Notes: a model not told the origin generated them from the sequence alone. Counted from the stretch's first letter, positions 18,549-28,673 are shown. The stretch is 64,000 nucleotides of DNA from Celeribacter neptunius (GCF_900113955.1 NZ_FORH01000009.1:1-64000), one strand, 5' to 3'. Translations and numbers: made by a program.

Positions 18549-19183
18549 CCGGCGGCCTGAAACCCAGATTGATCGTCATGGTCAAAGAGCCGCGTGCCGG
18601 GCGCGTGAAGACGCGACTTGCGCGGGATTTGGGTCTCATTCAGGCAACCCGATGGTATCGGCACGAGGCTCTGAGAACCCTGCGTCGGCTTGCCGACCCG
18701 CGCTGGCAGATCGTCCTGGCCGTCACCCCGGATGCCGCCGTTTCCACGAGTCGCTTCTGGCCGGCGGAGCTGCCGCGGATCCCGCAAGGCGGCGGGGATC
18801 TCGGGCAACGCATGGCGCGCGCGCTGCGCGCCTGTGCCCCCCATCCGACATGTCTCATCGGGTCCGACATTCCGGGGATCGAAAAACGCCATATTGCGGC
18901 GGGTTTCGCTGCTTTGGGCTCGCATTCTGCCTGTCTCGGTCCGGCCACGGATGGGGGGTATTGGCTGATCGGGCTGCGGCATCCGGCGCGCCAACCGAGC
19001 GGCTTCTTGCGGAATGTCCGATGGTCCACGCGCTGGGCGCGGCAAGATACGATTGCTTCTGCGAAATCCCTGAATTGGGCCGGATTGGAGACACTGTCTG
19101 ACATCGACAGCGGTGCGGATTTCAGCGCTTTCTACGTGGATCGGGGGTGCTCCGGGACCCTTGCGGGCGGTGATCGTTCGTAG
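18545..19183 (+). CDS. TIGR04282-family glycosyltransferase (DUF2064)
   Basis: GT-A-fold protein of about 212 residues. Visible are the N-terminal RLIVMVKEPRAGRVKTRLA, GSDIPG (metal/nucleotide-sugar aspartate) and PATDGGYWLIGL, all hallmarks of the TIGR04282 family linked in some bacteria to arsenosugar synthesis. No arsenic genes are nearby, so the acceptor is unknown. An ATG at 18578 would cut the first beta strand, so the likely start is the TTG at 18545 overlapping the preceding stop (TTGA). Confidence 0.75.
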   Translation: MTGGLKPRLIVMVKEPRAGRVKTRLARDLGLIQATRWYRHEALRTLRRLADPRWQIVLAVTPDAAVSTSRFWPAELPRIPQGGGDLGQRMARALRACAPHPTCLIGSDIPGIEKRHIAAGFAALGSHSACLGPATDGGYWLIGLRHPARQPSGFLRNVRWSTRWARQDTIASAKSLNWAGLETLSDIDSGADFSAFYVDRGCSGTLAGGDRS

Positions 19184-19263
19184 TCTCGTTCGCGATCATG
19201 AATTCCGCGCGACAAAGTGCTTTGCCCATGGTGGGGGCACAGCACCCGTGATAGATTCATCCT

Positions 19264-21522
19264 ATGAGCAGGATCCCGACCAAGGACGAAATTCTTCAGT
19301 GGATTTCGGACCACCCGACCCAGACCGCGAAACGCGACATCGCCAAGGCCTTTGGCATCAAGGGCGCCGCCCGTATCGATTTGAAACGGGTGCTCAAGGA
19401 GCTTGAAGACGAGGGGCATCTGCGCAAGCGCGGCAAGACCTATCGCGACCCCGACAAGCTGCCGCCGGTGTCCGTACTTTCTGTTCTGGCCCCTGACAAG
19501 GATGGCGATCTTTTCGCCCGACCGCTCGAATGGGCGGGCGAGGGGCCGGAGCCCCGCGTGCTGATGTCGCTGCGGGAAAGCGACCCGGCCCTGGGCGAAG
19601 GCGAACGCATCCTCGCCAAGCTGCAAGAGGTGAAGGGGGAAGATCATCAGTATCTCGCCCGGCTCATTCGCAAAATCGGCTCCAACCCGCGCAAGATCCT
19701 CGGGGTCTACCGCAAGGGCGCCGAGGGCGGGCGCGTGGTCCCGATCGACAAGGGCAATGACAAGGATTACCTCGTGCGCGCCGGCAATGAGCATGGCGCG
19801 CAGGATGGTGAATTGGTCGAGGCGGAACAATCCGGGCCGAAGAACCGCATGGGCCTGCCTCAGGCCCGGATCGTCACGCGTCTGGGGGACCCAAGCGCGC
19901 CCAAAGCCGTCTCGCTCATCGCCATTCACCAACATGGTATCCCGGATGATTTTCCGGATGCGGTGATCGAGGAGGCGGACAAGGCAAAACCCGCCGGTCT
20001 CAAGGGCCGCGAAGACCTGCGCGATTTGCCTTTGGTGACGATCGACCCGGCGGATGCGCGCGACCATGATGACGCGGTTTGGGCCGAGTTGGACCCTGAT
20101 CCGAAGAATGAAGGTGGCTTCATCCTCTGGGTGGCGATTGCCGATGTGGCGCATTACGTGACGCCCGGCTCGGCTCTGGATCGCGAAGCCTGGAAGCGCG
20201 GCAATTCGACCTATTTCCCGGATCGCGTGGTGCCGATGTTGCCGGATCGCCTCTCGGGCGATCTCTGTTCCCTGCACGAAGGCGTGCCGCGGGCTTGCCT
20301 TGCCGTGCGCATGGTCATCGATTCGGAGGGCAAGAAGCTCTCGCATCGCTTCATGCGCGGGCTGATGAAATCCGCCGCCTCGCTGAATTATGCGGAGGTG
20401 CAGGCGGCGCGGGATGGTCAGGTGAACGAGGCCTGCGGCCCGCTGATGGAGACGGTGATCACCCCGCTCTATGGCGCCTACGAGGCGCTGACCCGGGCCC
20501 GCAAACATCGTCAACCGCTCGATTTGGATCTGCCCGAACGCAAGATCGTCTTGGGTGAGGACGGCCGGGTGAAATCCGTGGCCGTGGCCGAGCGGTTCGA
20601 CGCGCATCGGCTGATCGAGGAATTCATGGTGCTGGCCAATGTCGCCGCCGCCGAAGAGCTGTTCCATCGCAACCGGCCACTTTTGTACCGTGTGCACGAA
20701 GAGCCGTCGCAGGAGAAGATGGATGCGCTCCGGGAAGTGGCGCAGGCCTCGGGTTTCACGCTGGCCAAGGGGCAGGTGATCCACACCTCGCATCTCAACA
20801 AGCTGCTGGCCCAGGCCGAGGGCAGCGATCACGACGAGCTGATCAATATCTCCACTCTGCGCTCGATGACCCAGGCCTATTATCACCCGGAGAATTACGG
20901 TCACTTCGGACTCGCCCTGCGGTCTTACGCGCATTTCACCTCGCCCATTCGCCGCTATGCCGATCTGATCGTGCACCGGGCGCTGATCGCGGCGCATGGC
21001 TGGGGCAAGGACGGTCTGTCGCCCGAGGAAATCGAACGTCTGGAAGAGACCGCCAAGCATATTTCCGAGACCGAGCGTCGCTCGATGACCGCCGAGCGCG
21101 ACACCAATGATCGCTATCTGGCCTCCTATCTGAGCGAGCGTGTCGGCAATGAGATGACCGGGCATATCTCCGGCATTCAGAAATTCGGCGCTTTCGTCAA
21201 GCTCGACGAGACCGGCGCCGACGGGCTGGTGCCGGTGCGGAGCCTTGGTGCCGAGTTCTTTCACTATGACCCGGATGAGCAGACGCTCATGGGATCGGAC
21301 ACCGGCATGGTGATCTCGATCGGCCAGAAGGTGGTGGTGCGCATCGCCGAGGCGGTGCCGGTGACCGGCGGGCTGGAGTTGGAACTTCTGTCGGTCGATG
21401 GGGCTTCGCTGCCGCGCGGACCGCGCCGGGCCAAGGGCCGACCGGTGTCGCGCAAATATAACAAGGGCAAGGTCAAGCGGGCCAAGATCAAGAAGAAGGT
21501 AGAACGCAGGCGGCGGTCCTGA
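19264..21522 (+). CDS. rnr: Ribonuclease R
   Basis: Processive 3'-5' exoribonuclease of 752 residues that degrades structured RNA. Order: N-terminal winged helix-turn-helix (about 10-60), cold-shock OB folds, the RNB catalytic domain with the metal-binding aspartates in DPADARDHDDAV (about 260-272), an S1 domain (about 620-705), and a lysine/arginine-rich tail (KRAKIKKKVERRRRS) that aids unwinding of duplex RNA. All key catalytic residues are intact. The ribosome site is weak, but the family N-terminus supports this ATG. It appears monocistronic. Confidence 0.95.
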   Translation: MSRIPTKDEILQWISDHPTQTAKRDIAKAFGIKGAARIDLKRVLKELEDEGHLRKRGKTYRDPDKLPPVSVLSVLAPDKDGDLFARPLEWAGEGPEPRVLMSLRESDPALGEGERILAKLQEVKGEDHQYLARLIRKIGSNPRKILGVYRKGAEGGRVVPIDKGNDKDYLVRAGNEHGAQDGELVEAEQSGPKNRMGLPQARIVTRLGDPSAPKAVSLIAIHQHGIPDDFPDAVIEEADKAKPAGLKGREDLRDLPLVTIDPADARDHDDAVWAELDPDPKNEGGFILWVAIADVAHYVTPGSALDREAWKRGNSTYFPDRVVPMLPDRLSGDLCSLHEGVPRACLAVRMVIDSEGKKLSHRFMRGLMKSAASLNYAEVQAARDGQVNEACGPLMETVITPLYGAYEALTRARKHRQPLDLDLPERKIVLGEDGRVKSVAVAERFDAHRLIEEFMVLANVAAAEELFHRNRPLLYRVHEEPSQEKMDALREVAQASGFTLAKGQVIHTSHLNKLLAQAEGSDHDELINISTLRSMTQAYYHPENYGHFGLALRSYAHFTSPIRRYADLIVHRALIAAHGWGKDGLSPEEIERLEETAKHISETERRSMTAERDTNDRYLASYLSERVGNEMTGHISGIQKFGAFVKLDETGADGLVPVRSLGAEFFHYDPDEQTLMGSDTGMVISIGQKVVVRIAEAVPVTGGLELELLSVDGASLPRGPRRAKGRPVSRKYNKGKVKRAKIKKKVERRRRS

Positions 21523-21628
21523 GCGGACGATCACGAAGACAGCAAGATTTTGCCAGTGGTGATTTTCGAGGGTTTAAGGCCGCAGGATTCGGTTTAGGAT
21601 TCGGCCAAAACCAATAGGAGCAGTCAGA

Positions 21629-22903
21629 ATGCGTTCCCTTTCTACCTTTACCACGACCGCGGTTTTGGGTCTTGGCCTGTATATTTCACTTAGCCAGTAT
21701 ATTTCACCTGCGCAGGCAGCAGGACAAATGGCGGGGGAGCCGTCGAAACTTCCGGGGGAGAATTTGGTGCAGGACGTGGCATCTCAGGCGGGGTTCGAGG
21801 CTTGGGTCGAGACTTTCAAGACCCGCGCCCGGCGCGAAGGCATTTCCGAGACGGTGCTGACCCGCGCGTTTCGTGGCATCCAATACAATAGCGATGTGAT
21901 CGCCAAGGATCGAAAGCAATCCGAGTTCACCAAACAGATCTGGGACTATCTCGATAGTGCCGCCTCGCCGACACGCGTATCGAATGGTCAGAAAGCCATG
22001 CGGCAGCATGCGCGGGTGCTCGATGCGATCGAACGCCGCTTCGGGGTCGACAAATACGTGGTGGCCGCCGTTTGGGGGCTGGAAAGTGCTTACGGCGAAC
22101 ATCGTGGCGATATCAACGTGATCGAGGCCATGGCAACGCTCGCTTATGACGGGCGGCGCGGACGGTTTTTCGAGGGGCAACTTCTGGCGGCGCTGAAGAT
22201 TTTGCAGGCGGGGGACACCCATCCCCGCAACATGAAGGGCAGCTGGGCCGGAGCCATGGGGCACACCCAGTTCATTCCGACCTCGTTCGAGGCTTTCGCG
22301 GTCGATGGCGATGGCGATGGCAAGCGGGACATCTGGTCGGATGATCCGACCGATGCGCTGGCCTCGACGGCGGCCTATCTGGCGCGGCACGGGTGGAACA
22401 AGGGCCAACCCTGGGGCGTCGAAGTGCGACTTCCGCGTGGCTTCGACTATACGTCCGCGCGCCGCGACAACATGCGTGCCCCCGGCGATTGGGCCGCTCT
22501 GGGCGTGGTTGGGGTCGATGGCAAGCCGGTTCCGAATTATGGCCGGGCGTCGATCCTTTTGCCCGCCGGGGCTCAGGGCGCGGCCTTCATGATTTTCGAC
22601 AATTTCGCCGTGCTCGAACGCTACAACAAGGCGGATGCCTATGTGATCGGTGTCGGGCATTTGTCGGATCGTTTGAAGGGCGGACCGGCGATTCAGGCCG
22701 CCTGGCCGCGCGGATATCAGCCCCTGTCCTTCAAGGAAAAGCAGCAGATGCAGCGTATTCTCAAACGCAAGGGCTTCCTTGATGACAAGGTGGACGGGAT
22801 CATCGGCCCGAACACGATCAATGCGATCCGGGCCTTTCAGACTTCCGTGGGTGTGACCCCGGATGGCTACCCGTCGCAGGCGCTGATGGCGCTGTTGAGA
22901 TAA
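21629..22903 (+). CDS. Lytic murein transglycosylase, MltB family
   Basis: Periplasmic peptidoglycan-cleaving enzyme of 424 residues. A signal peptide is followed by an SLT_2 (MltB) domain with the catalytic Glu in VWGLESAYGEH (about residue 152), then GSWAGAMGHTQFIPTSF, and a C-terminal PG_binding_1 domain (about 360-424, KGFLDDKVDGIIGPNTINAIRAFQ). There is no lipobox, so it is a soluble member. AGGAG precedes the ATG. It faces the leftward envelope operon across 25 bases. Confidence 0.92.
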   Translation: MRSLSTFTTTAVLGLGLYISLSQYISPAQAAGQMAGEPSKLPGENLVQDVASQAGFEAWVETFKTRARREGISETVLTRAFRGIQYNSDVIAKDRKQSEFTKQIWDYLDSAASPTRVSNGQKAMRQHARVLDAIERRFGVDKYVVAAVWGLESAYGEHRGDINVIEAMATLAYDGRRGRFFEGQLLAALKILQAGDTHPRNMKGSWAGAMGHTQFIPTSFEAFAVDGDGDGKRDIWSDDPTDALASTAAYLARHGWNKGQPWGVEVRLPRGFDYTSARRDNMRAPGDWAALGVVGVDGKPVPNYGRASILLPAGAQGAAFMIFDNFAVLERYNKADAYVIGVGHLSDRLKGGPAIQAAWPRGYQPLSFKEKQQMQRILKRKGFLDDKVDGIIGPNTINAIRAFQTSVGVTPDGYPSQALMALLR

Positions 22904-22928
22904 GCGAGGGGCGCTTTCGGAGCCGGTT

Positions 22929-23408
22929 TCAGGCCAAAAGCGCCTCGAACTCCCTGACCAGTGCCATATAGATATCGCGTTTGAAGGGCACGATTTCTGC
23001 CACCAGATCATTGGCATTCGACCACTTCCAGCGGTCGAATTCCGGGTGTTCGGTCTCGATATTCACATCCTCGTCGCGGCCCTTGAAACGCAGCACGAAC
23101 CAGAGCTGTTTCTGGCCGCGGTATTTGCCTTTCCAGACCTTGCCCAAAAGGTGTTTGGGCAGGTCATAGGTCAGCCAGTTGCTGGTCTGGCCGATCACGT
23201 CGACATGGTCCGTGGTGACGCCGATCTCTTCCCAGAGCTCGCGTAGGGCCGCCTCTTGCGGTTCCTCGCCCGGATCGATCCCGCCTTGCGGCATTTGCCA
23301 GGCGTCCTTGGTGTCCTTGCGTTCGCCGACGAAGATGCGGCCGCTCTCATCGAGCAGCATGACCCCGACGCAGGGGCGGTAGGGCAGGGTGGAGAGGTCT
23401 CTGGTCAT
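22929..23408 (-). CDS. rppH: RNA pyrophosphohydrolase
   Basis: Nudix hydrolase of 159 residues that removes pyrophosphate from the 5' end of triphosphorylated mRNA, starting decay; also described as Ap4A hydrolase (invasion protein A). The Nudix box runs from [12 protein letters not shown] to ELWEEIG, complete with its catalytic glutamates. The RppH-specific [11 protein letters not shown]-terminus and WQMPQGG are present. It is the last gene of the leftward rsfS-to-rppH row, but a terminator after ctpA lies in front of it, so it may have its own promoter. Confidence 0.93.
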   Translation of the reverse strand: MTRDLSTLPYRPCVGVMLLDESGRIFVGERKDTKDAWQMPQGGIDPGEEPQEAALRELWEEIGVTTDHVDVIGQTSNWLTYDLPKHLLGKVWKGKYRGQKQLWFVLRFKGRDEDVNIETEHPEFDRWKWSNANDLVAEIVPFKRDIYMALVREFEALLA

Positions 23409-23433
23409 GGTATGTTCGTTCTGTCTTGCAGGT

Positions 23434-23457
23434 GAAAAGGGCGCCCGAAGGCGCCCC
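23434..23457 (-). terminator. Rho-independent terminator after ctpA
   Basis: Read leftward: GGGCGCC-TTCG-GGCGCCC followed by TTTTC. The UUCG tetraloop stem lies between ctpA and rppH. Confidence 0.85.
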
Positions 23458-23467
23458 GATCCCGGTC

Positions 23468-24796
23468 TCAATCGCCGATTTTCGACAGGCCTTTGAGAAG
23501 GTCGATCGCATAGGCCAGCTGGAAATCCTCATCGCGCAGTTTCGCGGCCTCTTCGGCGGCGGCGCGTTCCTCTTCGATCTTGGCGCGCTGGTCCTCGGTG
23601 AGGCTGTCATTGTTGAGCGCCCCGCGCAGGTCGGCCTCGGAGCGGAACCGCGGCGAGCTCTCGGCCTCAGTTGCATCCGCGGGCTGGCGCGGCGGCTGCT
23701 GGACGACGATGTCGGGGGAAATGCCGAGCGCCTGAATCGAGCGGCCCGAAGGCGTGTAATACCGCGCCGTGGTCAGGCGCATGGCGCCGTCGGAGCGCAG
23801 TGGCATCACGGTCTGCACCGAGCCTTTGCCGAAAGATTTGGTGCCGACGACCACCGCCCGGTGATGATCCTGCAGGGCACCGGAGACAATCTCGGAGGCC
23901 GAGGCCGAGCCGCCGTTGATCAGCACGACGAGGGGTTTGCCCTCGGCCAGATCGCCCGGCGTGGCATTGGCGCGGGTGCTGTCTTCCGGGGAGCGGCCAC
24001 GGGTGGAAACGATCTCGCCCTCGTCGAGGAAAGCATCCGAGACCTTGATCGCCTGATCCAGAAGGCCGCCGGGGTTGTTGCGCAGGTCGACGACGATGCC
24101 GTTCACGTTGTCGATGCCGCCCAGCTCCTCGATGCCGTCTTTCAACCCGCTTTCGAGATTCGGATAGGTCTGTTCGTTGAAGGTGGTCACCCGCAGCACG
24201 ATGGCGTTGCCTTCGACGCGGGACCGCACCGCGGTCAGCTTGATCGTGTCGCGGATGATGGAGATGTCGAAAGGCTCCTCGACCCCGTCACGCACAACGG
24301 TGATCACGATCTCGGAGCCGACCGGCCCGCGCATCAGCTCGACCGTCTGGTCGAGGGTCATGCCCATGACGCTCTGGCCATCGACAGCGGTGATGAAATC
24401 CCCGGTCTCGACACCGGCGATATCGGCCGGCGTGCCGTCCATCGGGGCGACGACCTTGACGATCCCGTCTTCCTGGGTGACTTCGATACCCAGACCGCCA
24501 AAGGAGCCGGAAGTCTGCACCCGCATATCGGCGGCGTCTTTTGGAGAGAGATAGGAGGAATGCGGATCGAGCGAGGAAAGCATGCCGTCGATCGCCGATT
24601 CGATCAGCGCCTCGGGGTCGACATCCTCGACATATTGCGCGCGGATGCGTTCGAAGACATCGCCGAACAGATCGAGCTGTTCATAGACATTGGTGTTCTT
24701 CTCGGCCTCCTGAGCCAGAAGCGGACCGGCGAATTGCGTCGAGATCAACGTGCCTGCCAAAATGCCGGCGACGCCAGCCATCAGATATTTCTTCAT
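23468..24796 (-). CDS. ctpA: S41-family carboxy-terminal processing protease
   Basis: Periplasmic serine protease of 442 residues. Order: signal peptide (to about 28), N-terminal helical region with DPHSSYL, PDZ domain (about 95-175), and the S41 catalytic domain with the Ser in NGGSASASE and the Lys in GTKSFGKGS, a Ser-Lys dyad. The C-terminal region is a charged coiled coil. Members process lipoproteins or peptidoglycan hydrolases. Its position directly after envC, which activates amidases, is conserved in alphaproteobacteria and points to cell-wall remodelling at division. Confidence 0.92.
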   Translation of the reverse strand: MKKYLMAGVAGILAGTLISTQFAGPLLAQEAEKNTNVYEQLDLFGDVFERIRAQYVEDVDPEALIESAIDGMLSSLDPHSSYLSPKDAADMRVQTSGSFGGLGIEVTQEDGIVKVVAPMDGTPADIAGVETGDFITAVDGQSVMGMTLDQTVELMRGPVGSEIVITVVRDGVEEPFDISIIRDTIKLTAVRSRVEGNAIVLRVTTFNEQTYPNLESGLKDGIEELGGIDNVNGIVVDLRNNPGGLLDQAIKVSDAFLDEGEIVSTRGRSPEDSTRANATPGDLAEGKPLVVLINGGSASASEIVSGALQDHHRAVVVGTKSFGKGSVQTVMPLRSDGAMRLTTARYYTPSGRSIQALGISPDIVVQQPPRQPADATEAESSPRFRSEADLRGALNNDSLTEDQRAKIEEERAAAEEAAKLRDEDFQLAYAIDLLKGLSKIGD

Positions 24797-24841
24797 CTCT
24801 TTCCTCTCTCCGGTACGCGTGTTAGCGTGCCCTTGACCGTC

Positions 24842-25999
24842 TCAAAGCGGAGCATCGGCAAACCAGCGTTCCGGGTTCACGGGCTGCCCGCCCTCTCTTA
24901 CCTCTATATAAAGCGTCTCCGACAAAGCGGCGCCAGTGCCTTGGGTGGCATTTTTGACAAAGGCGTCGAGATCGGGGGCTGCGCCGCCCATGAGGCCGAC
25001 AGCAGTGCCTGCAGGAAGCACGGCACCGACATCACCATAGACCTCATCGAGACCAGCCAATACGAGCAATACGTCATTTCCGGGCTCAAGGATGATCACG
25101 TTTCCGTAGTCGAGAAAAGGCCCCTTGTAGCGCAGGGTCGCCGGCCAGGGTGTGGTGACCAGAGACAGCGGGCGGGTGGCCCAGAGCCAGCCGGGGCGTT
25201 TGACGCCCGCAGCATCGGCCTCGTTATAGCTCCGGAGCAACCGCCCGGGTGCGGGCATGGGCCAGGTGCCCCGGCTCGCGGCCAGGTTCGGCAGCGGTGT
25301 GATCCCATCGACCACATCCATCACCGCCAGGCCGGTGGCAAAGCTTTCGAGGCTTTCTGAGCTGTCGATCAGCACCTGCATCCGCTCCGCATCGGTGGTG
25401 AAGCGGTGCGGCAGATCGGTGCGATCGGACATGGCCTGCGACAGGTCCGTGCGGGCCTGTTGCACGTCCTGCAGCCCTTTCGACAGGGTGTCGAGCGCAT
25501 CGCTCTGCAATTCCCGCAGAATCTGCACCTCTTCGAGCCGTACCCGCATGTTCTCGACCTCGGCCTGAAGCCCGGGGGTGACGGCGGAGACCAGCATGCC
25601 GGCGCGGGCCTGCCCCAGCGGCCCGTTCGGATGTACCAGCGCCTCGGGAGAAGCATCGGGTTTCATACCGATCAACACGCCCAGAAGCTGCGAGAACCGG
25701 CCGCTTTCATCGGCAAACTGGCGCGACAGTTCCGCCTCGCGTAGCGAGACTTGCCGCAAGCCGGCGCGCATCGCCTCAAGTCCGTTTTCATAGGCCTGCA
25801 CCACACCGGTGAGCGCCTTGACCCGATCCGGGGCCGACTCGGCCTGTTCCAGCCGGGCGTGGGCGGCGTTGAATTGCGCCAGAGCATCTTCCGCCAGCGC
25901 CGCAGGGCTTGCTTCCTGTGCCAGCACCGGGCCGGACAGGGCTGCAAACAGGCCGGTAAACAGCACTGCGGCGCAGAGTGCGGAGATGCGTGACCTCAT
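24842..25999 (-). CDS. envC: EnvC-like murein hydrolase activator (degenerate LytM domain)
   Basis: Periplasmic protein of about 385 residues. A signal peptide (to about 27) is followed by a long alpha-helical coiled-coil region (about 30-230) and a C-terminal M23/LytM-like domain. I see none of the expected HxxxD or HxH zinc ligands in that domain (YGNVIILEPGNDVLLVLAGL occupies the place), so it should be non-catalytic and act as an amidase activator like EnvC. Its ATG overlaps the gpmI stop (ATGA). Upstream in-frame codons lie inside gpmI and are not used. Confidence 0.82.
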   Translation of the reverse strand: MRSRISALCAAVLFTGLFAALSGPVLAQEASPAALAEDALAQFNAAHARLEQAESAPDRVKALTGVVQAYENGLEAMRAGLRQVSLREAELSRQFADESGRFSQLLGVLIGMKPDASPEALVHPNGPLGQARAGMLVSAVTPGLQAEVENMRVRLEEVQILRELQSDALDTLSKGLQDVQQARTDLSQAMSDRTDLPHRFTTDAERMQVLIDSSESLESFATGLAVMDVVDGITPLPNLAASRGTWPMPAPGRLLRSYNEADAAGVKRPGWLWATRPLSLVTTPWPATLRYKGPFLDYGNVIILEPGNDVLLVLAGLDEVYGDVGAVLPAGTAVGLMGGAAPDLDAFVKNATQGTGAALSETLYIEVREGGQPVNPERWFADAPL

Positions 26000-27522
26000 T
26001 TGACGATCAGGCTCACGCCGGTCATCTCGGGGGGCTGCTCGAGCCCCATGAGTTCGAGGATCGTCGGTGCGACATCGGCCAAGCGACCGCCATCGCGCAG
26101 TTTCGCCCCCTCGGGGCCGCCGAACAGGATTACCGGCACCGGGTTCGTCGTATGCGCGGTGTGCGGCCCGCCGGTCTCCGGATCCACCATGGTTTCGCAA
26201 TTGCCGTGATCCGCGATCACCAGCATTGCGCCCCCGACCTTTTCCAGTTCGGCGACGACCTTGCCCAGACCATCGTCCACAGCTTCGCAAGCGGCCATGG
26301 CGGCCTCGAGAATGCCGGTATGCCCGACCATGTCCGGGTTGGCGAAATTGGTGACGATCAGGTCATAGCCCTCGTCGATCGCCCAGACGAATTTCTCCGC
26401 CACTTCCGGTTCACTCATCTCGGGTTGCAGATCGTAGGTCGCCACTTTCGGCGATTTGGGCATGAACCGGTCTTCGCCCACCTCGGGCACTTCCTTGCCG
26501 CCGTTCAGGAAGAAGGTGACATGCGGGTATTTCTCGGTCTCGGCGAGACGGAATTGCTTGAGGCCCTTCTTGGCCACCCATTCGCCCAGCGTGTTGCGGA
26601 TGTCGCGCGGCGGGTAGGCGGTCTGCATATAGGCGTTGTGATCGGTGGAATATTCCACCATGCCCAAGAGCGCCGAGAATGTCGGGCGATCCCCGATGTC
26701 GAACTCGGCAAAGTCCGGCTCACCGATGGCGCGCAGGATTTCGCGCGCCCGGTCGGCGCGGAAGTTGTTGCAGAAGAAGCCGTCGCCCTCTTTCACGCCG
26801 GTGTAGCCGTCGATCACCGTGGCCTTGATGAATTCGTCCACATCGCCACGCGCGTAAGAGGCTTTGACCGCCGTCACCGCATCCGGCGCGGTCTCGACGC
26901 CCTTACCATGGATCATCGCGTCATAGGCCTGGGACACGCGTTCCCAACGGTTGTCGCGGTCCATGGCGTAATAGCGACCGATCACCGTGCCGATGCTGGC
27001 CCCTTCGGGCAGGCGGGCGGCGAGATCGGCGAGGAACTTGTCCGAGGATTGCGGCGGTACATCGCGCCCGTCGGTGATCGCGTGGATCACCACCGGCACG
27101 CCTTGCTCGGTGACCAGTTTCGCGGCGGCCAGCGTGTGTTCGATATGACCATGCACGCCACCATCCGAGATCAACCCCATCAGATGCGCGGTGCCGCCCG
27201 CGGCTTTGACCTCTGCGGCGAATTTGAGAATGGCTTCATTTTTGAAGAACGACCCGTCTTCGATGGCGAGGTCGATCTGGCCCAGATCCATTGCCACCAC
27301 CCGGCCCGCGCCGATATTGGTGTGGCCGACCTCGGAGTTGCCCATCTGTCCGGTGGGCAGGCCGACATCGGGACCAAAGGTGATCAGCGTGTTGTTCGGG
27401 CACTCGGCCATCAGCCGGTCAAAGGTTGGCGTTTTTGCCAGAACAGGGGCGTTGGCCTCATCGGTCGGGCCAATCCCCCAACCATCGAGAATACAGAGAA
27501 CGACGGGTTTCGGTGTGGCCAT
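25996..27522 (-). CDS. gpmI: 2,3-bisphosphoglycerate-independent phosphoglycerate mutase
   Basis: Di-manganese enzyme of glycolysis and gluconeogenesis interconverting 3- and 2-phosphoglycerate; 508 residues. Visible are the metal site ILDGWGIG, the phosphoserine nucleophile in GQMGNSEVGHTN, SDGGVHGH, DGRDVPP and the late DHGNCETM. A GTG 18 bases upstream is in frame, but AAAAGGAAG sits between it and the chosen ATG. It overlaps envC by 4 bases. The link of this mutase to cell-wall genes is conserved in the group. Confidence 0.95.
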   Translation of the reverse strand: MATPKPVVLCILDGWGIGPTDEANAPVLAKTPTFDRLMAECPNNTLITFGPDVGLPTGQMGNSEVGHTNIGAGRVVAMDLGQIDLAIEDGSFFKNEAILKFAAEVKAAGGTAHLMGLISDGGVHGHIEHTLAAAKLVTEQGVPVVIHAITDGRDVPPQSSDKFLADLAARLPEGASIGTVIGRYYAMDRDNRWERVSQAYDAMIHGKGVETAPDAVTAVKASYARGDVDEFIKATVIDGYTGVKEGDGFFCNNFRADRAREILRAIGEPDFAEFDIGDRPTFSALLGMVEYSTDHNAYMQTAYPPRDIRNTLGEWVAKKGLKQFRLAETEKYPHVTFFLNGGKEVPEVGEDRFMPKSPKVATYDLQPEMSEPEVAEKFVWAIDEGYDLIVTNFANPDMVGHTGILEAAMAACEAVDDGLGKVVAELEKVGGAMLVIADHGNCETMVDPETGGPHTAHTTNPVPVILFGGPEGAKLRDGGRLADVAPTILELMGLEQPPEMTGVSLIVK

Positions 27523-27625
27523 GACGGGCTTCCTTTTCACGAGAGCAACGCAATTGCCCTCTGTCTAACGCCAGACGTCTTGCAGTTGAACCAAGAAGGT
27601 TCCTGAGCGGGTAAATTTCCTCTGA

Positions 27626-28096
27626 TCAGACGCGATGATACGGTGCGCCGGCGAGAATGGAGGCGGCGCGGTAGAGCTGTTCGGTCAGCATGGCGCGGGC
27701 CAGCATATGCGGCCAGACCATTTTGCCTAGGGAAATGGAAAAATCCGCCTGTGTCCGCAGGCTCGGGTCGATGCCGTCCGCCCCCCCGATAACAAAGGCG
27801 ACATCCGAGCGGCCGGTGTCGCGCCACTCGGCGAGTTTGTTGGCAAATTCCGGCGAGGAGATCAGCTTGCCGCGCTCGTCCATCGTCACGATCACCGCGC
27901 CCTTCGGCAGGGCTCGTTCCAAGAGCTGCGCCTCGGCTTTCATGCCGCCGCCCTTCTTGTCCTCGACTTCGGAGATGGTCAGAGGGCCGAGCCCCAGAGC
28001 GCGCCCGGTACGGTCGAACCGGGTGGTGTAATCGTCAATCAGTGCCGCCTCGGGACCGGCGCGCAGCCGGCCCACGGCACATATCTGGACCCGCAT
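27626..28096 (-). CDS. rlmH: 23S rRNA (pseudouridine(1915)-N(3))-methyltransferase RlmH
   Basis: SPOUT-fold methyltransferase of 156 residues acting on pseudouridine 1915 of helix 69 in assembled 70S ribosomes. Visible are the knot motifs FVIGGADGID and the C-terminal LTEQLYRAASILAGAPYHR, a family signature. The start (ATG) shares one base with the rsfS stop (TGATG), so the two are translationally coupled. Confidence 0.95.
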   Translation of the reverse strand: MRVQICAVGRLRAGPEAALIDDYTTRFDRTGRALGLGPLTISEVEDKKGGGMKAEAQLLERALPKGAVIVTMDERGKLISSPEFANKLAEWRDTGRSDVAFVIGGADGIDPSLRTQADFSISLGKMVWPHMLARAMLTEQLYRAASILAGAPYHRV

Positions 28097-28497
28097 CAGC
28101 TCTCGGTCGACAGGGTCGCGGATTTGCCGGCAAGCGCCTCTTTGGCCTCTTCCGGGGACATCCACATTTTTTCGAGCTGGTAGAAGTCGCGGACCTCCGG
28201 GCGGAAGATATGGACGATCACATCGCCCGCATCGATCAGCACCCAGTCACCCTGGTCCTTGCCCTCGACCCGCGAAAAGATGCCGAAGCGCTGTTTCAGC
28301 GTGTCGGAGAGTTTCTCGGCCATGGCCGAGACCTGACGGGTTGAGCGGCCCGAGCAAATGACCATGTAATCGGCGACTTCAGATTTGCCCTGAAGGTCGA
28401 TGGACACGAGGTCTTCGGCTTTGTCTTGATCGAGGGAATGGGTCACGAAGTCGAGCAATTGCTCGCCACCGATTTGTTCCGGCATGGCACTCGTCAT
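28096..28497 (-). CDS. rsfS: Ribosomal silencing factor RsfS
   Basis: RsfS/DUF143 protein of 133 residues that binds uL14 on the 50S subunit and blocks subunit joining in stationary phase. Visible are DKAEDLVSIDLQGKS, ADYMVICSGRSTRQV, and VLIDAGDVIVHIFRPEVRDFYQLEKMW. The frame is open 60 codons further upstream, but GGAG at proper spacing marks this ATG and the family N-terminus fits. It starts the rsfS-rlmH-gpmI-envC-ctpA-(rppH) row. Confidence 0.94.
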   Translation of the reverse strand: MTSAMPEQIGGEQLLDFVTHSLDQDKAEDLVSIDLQGKSEVADYMVICSGRSTRQVSAMAEKLSDTLKQRFGIFSRVEGKDQGDWVLIDAGDVIVHIFRPEVRDFYQLEKMWMSPEEAKEALAGKSATLSTES

Positions 28498-28673
28498 GAG
28501 CGTCTCCGGGGTTGCGGCATTCGTTGCCGCGCTCTGTGCGTGAGACAGGACATAGTCCTCCTTGGGATAGGCGCCGTTCCGCCCCGGCGCTGGGCATAGG
28601 TCAAATGTAGCATCGCTTCGGTCAAATCTCAATATTTGGGCCACAGTGGACCTGATCAGGGATGAATCTGCAA

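Noticed and set aside
19132-21534. 800-codon leftward frame
   Set aside because: It lies fully antisense to rnr, whose domains are unambiguous.
22910-22944. GGCGCTTT...AAAGCGCC repeat between MltB and rppH
   Set aside because: No T-tract follows on either strand and it extends into the rppH coding region, so it is not called a terminator.
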